This document shows, in pieces, positions 58,837-64,000 of a stretch of DNA of 64,000 nucleotides. The stretch is from Anniella stebbinsi (taxonomy: Eukaryota > Chordata > Lepidosauria > Squamata > Anniellidae), in NCBI GenBank assembly GCA_029215795.1, contig JARDYH010000003.1, positions 95,760,609-95,824,608 on the forward strand, written 5' to 3'. The position numbers and the translations under genes were made by a program. Positions within the stretch are counted from its first letter, which is position 1. Each line of letters starts with the position of its first letter. Under the pieces are notes generated by a model, which did not search any database, was not told the DNA's origin, and saw nothing but the letters and a program-made list of their open reading frames with translations.

Positions 58837-60729
58837 TTATGAGATGGTCTTGGATGGGGGGGGGTGCACGGGGGGTAGTCGAGGGGGGTAGTTTGTTTTA
58901 TATTATTGTTTATATTATGTGTATGTGTATGTTGAAATCAATAAAAATTATTAATAAAAAATAATAATAATAAAAAAGAAGCCACTGCAGAGTCATCCCA
59001 GGGCTTTCCCCTGAAGCACCAAAATACTCTTTTCTCTGGAGCGAGGCAACAACGGCACTTCTGCCATCTGTCGCCGCTCCAGAGGTGTGGTGGAGCAGAT
59101 GGCGACCCTTAATTGGTCGCCATCTACCCATACAGAGGGGAGGGGGCGGGCCAGTGAGCCAAATGGCCTCTGGAATGCCTCTGCACTTCCTCTGGTGTGG
59201 GGAGAAGGAAACACTTGGTGGGGAAAGCCCCGCAGGGTAAGGTACAAAAAAGGGGGAGGGACATGTGGACACGCAGCAGAGCTCGTGCGGCGATGCACAG
59301 TGGCTTGGTGAAGCACGGGCCGGCAGTGCATGGGGCGGTGGCGGCTCTTCCTCCTCCAATGCAAACCCCATGCTCACTCCTTGGCATGGGGACAACCCCG
59401 CAGGAGTGCAAGTGTGGGTTTTGAGGTCTCGAAGCACCAGTGCGTCATTGTCAAGACAGCCCCCATGTGGGGTTGCACCTCCATGCAGCTGCTACCTTTC
59501 CTGTGATCATAGCAGTTCTTCAGCTGAGCTGCCATGGACTTGTAACTCATAGTAATGACAAGTATAGATCCCATATGGGATAGCCATAGGACACTGGCTA
59601 GCATATAGGGCTTCAGGGCCTTGCTTTTGTTCCACTGCCTGTTTCCCTTTGCCCATTACAACAGATCAGAAAGGATCTATAGCAGTAGAAGGCTTGGCCA
59701 GAAAAACACTCCTAGCTTCTGCTTAGTTATGCCAGCAAAGTTTCTGCATAAGCCTTGCAGAAATGTGGATGCATGGAATCCATTCAGGAAGCAGAGCAAA
59801 GAAGGAAGTTATAAAGCATTTTAATATGAAGGCACAAATAAGAATACAGGATCTCCATTACGATAGAGGCCTCAGCTTGCGTCAATTTTGTTAAGTAGCA
59901 GTATTAAGTAACATGCCTTTGCATATCTAAATAGATTAAAGGTAACTGTGTGCGTGTTCATGTGTGAGGTATCCTGCTACTGTTCTGCTGGTTGAAACTG
60001 TTTCTAGCAATGAAACTATGAACACATCAATGTGCCTGACAAGATAAATATGTCATTAAGTGAATCCCATGCCATTCATCAGCTTTGAAAAGCTATTTTG
60101 AAATTCACATCTCCTAACACGTACACTCAGAATTATAAATTGCCTAAAGAATGCGGAGTCGGTTTACATTTAGATGTGTTCCAGATCTAGTAATTAAAAG
60201 ACGCCAAATTTTGTGATCAGTAGTGTCTATTAATGAATGAACCTGGATTATTATTATTTTTTAAAGGAACAATAGAAGAAGAAAGAAGTTGCTTTTATAT
60301 AAGTTAATGTAGTCTTTTTCACAGCTATGGTTTCTTAGCAACTTCAGTCAAGAATGAGACTCTCACACATCCATATTTATCACTTGATGACTCTTGCCCA
60401 AATGTGTGACCCATTTCCATAGAACAGTTTTAGAGTGGATACTGTGTGATATGAAATTTCTGTCTGTGATGTCTGGCATGCAGTCAGTTGATGCTTCACT
60501 CAATGAGTAATGAACATACACATCTGAACTGTCCCTTGGGTTATATCCAGTTGGCAATGTTGAATGGGAACAGGTTATGCTTCGAATGCCCCTCTGTGCT
60601 CAATGCCTCGGCACTTCCAACCCACACAAATCCCTGCTTGTCTCCTGCTTATCTGTGACACAGGCTGCCATGACCATGGGACCAGCATCATTTGGGCGCC
60701 TGGCAACTGTAGTACAAAATAGCTTCTGT

Positions 60730-60778
60730 TCTCTGGCCTTATACGCCTCTTCCAACTCTACTATTCTATGATTCTATG
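60730..60778 (+). mobile_element. CR1 LINE 3' terminus, short
   Basis: 'cttccaactctactattcta tgattctatg' (spaced) is the CR1 3' end with the terminal octamer repeated. Confidence 0.75.
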
Positions 60779-62935
60779 TCTTCTGAATATGTCATTAATA
60801 GTTTTACATCCATTATTGGCAAAGAATGTCTTAAAATTCAGAAAACCTATTTAAGCCAAAGAAAGAAAAAATTGACAAGGTTCCATTCCAGCATTTGACT
60901 GACAAGCTGGAGCCCTTGCATTGAGATAAGAGTGAAGTATCTTGACACACAGAGGTGTCTAGAGAGTACCAAAGGCCACAACTATGGCTTATTTCAAGGA
61001 TAGCAATAACAAACAGGCAGAGGTCATATTCTCTACCCTACACTAATTTGCAGGCAGAACACTTGGTTACAATTCACAGTATGGATGAGGACGATGGGAG
61101 GCCTGATCCTGTGTGAGCCCTTCAAACAAAAATAGATTATGGTAGCTCTAGTATAGCTTTATTTTACTAGAAAATTTTATGTTTATGTAAGAAAGGGGTT
61201 GGTCAGAGAAAAACAAGTCCCCGGAGACAGGAGCTGAAAGTTCTCTTGTTCAGAAGCAGCCTGTTGAAGTAATGTTAAGTGACCCAACTCCATTGGCTGG
61301 ATTTGCAGGATATGCTCCCCAGATGGCTGGCACAGCATTTGGTGGTGTTCTGGGGTACAAGAAAGACAGATGCTCTGATGTGCATTAAACAACTGAACTC
61401 ACTGTCCTCATCTGCATGCTGTATGATAACCTCACCTGGGGAAGTTTTTTTACTCTCGAAGGTATAAGATTTGCATCCGTTCAGCCTATTCAAATTAGGG
61501 ATGAGCAGAATAATAATCCCTAATAGGTTTTGCTCCAGAAAGACTTAGAGAATTCTAGAATAAAGAAGTTATGTCCCACCAAAAACTATGTATTCCCAAA
61601 ACAGACCAAAACTGCTTTGGGTCTCACATCAGCAGGTCGCAAATCTCATCCAAGCCAGAAATGTTGTTGGGCCAGAATTTAGCCACATCCTGAATTTGGA
61701 TGAGTTTCTGGCCTTTTCTGACTTCTCTGCCTTATCTTTAGCTGGCGTAAATGTTTAACACTGCATTAACATCCCTCACTTTAGGCTGACTTGTGCTAGC
61801 TGTTGATTTTTTGCAGCATCCAGCTGATGCTGTCCTGGTTCACGATGCAGCTCATTTCTCTTCTCAGATCAATAATACAAATAGTTTAGATATATAATGT
61901 ACGTAAAACAAGACTTTTTTCCCTCTGAAGTTATTTCACATTACCACCTGTAACATATTTGCTTTTTCCAGTCCCTGTGCAAAATGTTTTGTACTGCTCT
62001 CAACATTTGGCCATATCATGTCCTCCATGTTAGAACTTCCTATGCTTCCTATTAGGTGAAACCCGGAATGCATTTTGCTGAAAAGTAAAATCTACATCCC
62101 GCTCTGAGCTTTTAATTGTCTTTTATAGTCGCAGTGATGGTGTAGCATCCGTTAGCTAAGGGGGAAAGCTCAGAATCTACACAAAATGGCATCAGTCCCA
62201 CAAGTTTACTGGAGTCTAAGTAAAGTGTTACAACCTCATAGTCATATTTCATGCATTATCAGATAATGCAGATTACAGAGCAATTGGACTGATCTGGTCT
62301 AAATCTACAAAGCACCACCAGAAAAATCAGTGTGAGCCCAGCAGTGTATGTCAGGGTTACAGCTTCTGGCTTGTGAATTAAGTATTTGCTCAAATGATGT
62401 TTTCAATTGTACGTTAGGGTTCATTTGGGGTCGTGCTAACCTGCTTCCTCTCCAATTTGTGGTACTTGTCCATGGAATTTATGGCACTCTCACTCGTTTC
62501 AATAAACAGGTAATTGTAACCGTTCCAAGACGAGAGGATGCTATTAGAGAACAAGCACCTTTGTGACATTATATTTATGACTCTAATCATAATTGTAGCT
62601 AGTAGAAGAGGCTGGCCTAGTTTCCCTTTTGAAATTATACCACTCTCCATTCATTACAGTAGTTTCTGCTTAACCTCACAAACAAAGAGATTTATATCAT
62701 GCTCTCCCATTGAGTTCACTTGTGTTTATTCCCAAGTACGTCCAGATAGGATTACAGCTTCATCATTCTATTTCTTTCTATTTCTCTCTCTCTCATGAAT
62801 TGTAGTAAAGCCCAAGGTTTATTCCATGTCTGTTTTGATGCCAGATCCCAACGGCCACCATTAGAAAGCAAAAATTTAATAAGTAGCATAAATTAAGAAA
62901 TGCAGTTAAATGCACACATTTTCCTCGTATATACC

Positions 62936-63255
62936 TAGGCAGACCATATGAAAAGGAAGACAGGGCTCATGGAACTTTAACAGTTGTAGAGAAAAGGGAA
63001 CTTCAGCCAGTGTCATTTGTATGCAATTAGTTCCTGATGAAATTCGCTCTTCATCACAACAGTTAAAGGTGCAGGCACTATACTAGAGTGACCATATACA
63101 AAAGAAGGCAGGGCCCCTGCAACTTTAACTGTTGTGATGAAGAGGGAATTTCACCAGGAACTAATTGCATACAAATGTCACTGGCTGAAATTCCCTTTTC
63201 TCTATAACAGTTCAAGTTACAGGAGCCCTGTCCTCCTTTTCATATGATCAGCCTA
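62936..63255. mobile_element. Palindromic hAT-type MITE (TAGGCAGACCATATG ends), 320 bp
   Basis: Exact 8-bp duplication TATATACC (62928-62935, 63256-63263). Same nested palindrome, with its asymmetric centre ('gcactatactagagtgacca') in the opposite orientation to the other copies. Confidence 0.87.
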
Positions 63256-64000
63256 TATATACCCTACTTTCATGTGCAATATTCTGGCAGAGACTGAAGC
63301 ATGGTTTGGAAGTTATTCATGAAAATTGGATGAAAAATAGTAAGACAGTCTGTTTTGCAAAGGGATTACCAAGCCATGGGAAAAATAACATAGAAGCCTG
63401 AACGCTCCAGGCATAGAGTTTTGGGATAGCATGTTCCAAAGAAAGCTTGTTCTGCTACAGCTAAAGCACCATCCATGCTTGGCAGTGAGCTAAGCTGCTG
63501 CATGCCACATGGTTTTTGTTGGAATTTTTTGGGGGGGAAGGGTTAGCAGACTGTAGCAATTATCTGGTCATGGTGGTGGAGGCTAGAAGCCATTTTGAAT
63601 GCGGCTTGAGTAGGCAATCCAGAAGGTCAAAACTGGGCAAGAAATCTGCAAGGAGTGGAGGCAAGGAGGTGAGGACAGGACACAGGTTGGGCGGGCAAGC
63701 AAGTAGGTAGACAGAAAGGTAATCAACAGCAGGTTGGTTTCATTGGAGAGTCACGTCACTCAGACTAAACAGCAGCAGCCGACAGCAACAACAGAAGCAA
63801 GTTCCGAGGGTTTATTGTACTAAATATCACTGGTTCTTAAGATCATCTGTCAGACTGCTGAATCAGCAGGGTTCAGCTTGGGAGTGTCGAAACATTGGCC
63901 AGCCAATGTTTTTAGAACTTCCTGTTGGCTGCTTGCACAGATGGCACTCAAGAGCAGCACATAATGGACTCAATGTACCCACAGCTCCTCTTTTAAATAA

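Larger units (their letters stand above)
55255..58976 (+). mobile_element. L1 LINE, 5'-truncated and internally deleted
   Basis: Flanked by a 14-bp duplication AGAAGCCACTGCAG (55241-55254 and 58977-58990). The 5' end is truncated inside ORF1, and it ends in an A-rich 'aataaaaaataataataata' tail. ORF1 remnant, ORF2 endonuclease and ORF2 C-terminus are present; the RT catalytic core is deleted. It runs in the same direction as SEMA3A. Confidence 0.9.
55192..59463. mobile_element. Putative DNA transposon split by an L1 insertion
   Basis: Ends GGGGTTGTCTA and, reversed, GGGGCTGTCTT, with CAT on both sides (55189-55191, 59464-59466), fitting a 3-bp duplication. Without the L1 it would be about 536 bp, GC-rich, with 'gggctttcccc' motifs. 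Short ends make this tentative. Confidence 0.4.

Overview
This window is intronic vertebrate DNA, almost certainly from a squamate reptile (lizard). It carries three coding exons of one conserved gene in a landscape dominated by transposable elements. The gene is on the + strand. Its exons (13331-13488, 21761-21823, 49238-49357) encode the N-terminal part of the sema domain of a class 3 semaphorin. The residues match SEMA3A best as I remember the family. The exons join in frame as 158, 63 and 120 bases with canonical AG/GT borders. The first exon (signal peptide) must lie upstream of base 1. I could not find the next exon between 49358 and 64000.

The squamate call rests on the mix of repeats: L2-clade LINEs ending in the 'cgaagctctctgggcggttta' type 3' end, CR1-type 3' ends with ATTCTATG octamers, an L1, a Ngaro-type tyrosine-recombinase retrotransposon with an SGNH-hydrolase ORF, tRNA-derived SINEs, and many small palindromic DNA transposons (MITEs).

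Layout. 1-13330 is the end of an upstream intron: an 885-bp hAT-like element at 413-1297, L2 and CR1 fragments, a MITE inside a CR1 copy (3620-3851), several short palindromes, and two palindromic hAT-type MITEs just before the exon. 13489-21760 is an 8.3-kb intron with a 3-kb antisense L2 (15926-18907). 21824-49237 is a 27.4-kb intron with a second antisense L2 (about 23034-26420), a tRNA-derived SINE, CR1 copies, a TTA-flanked MITE, the 6.4-kb antisense Ngaro element (about 36215-42605) and more MITEs. 49358-64000 is the start of the next intron, with a deleted sense-strand L1 (55255-58976) nested in what looks like another DNA transposon, and a hairpin at 54105-54195.

No other host gene is supported. 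The longer open frames are retrotransposon proteins (L2 endonuclease/RT, Ngaro gag, RT-RNase H, recombinase and hydrolase, L1 ORF1 and ORF2) in various stages of decay, or microsatellite translations. The most notable items are the Ngaro element with its hydrolase ORF and CpG-rich 5' end, the family of nested palindromic hAT MITEs with exact 8-bp target duplications, and two same-orientation L2 copies flanking a symmetric 63-bp semaphorin exon.
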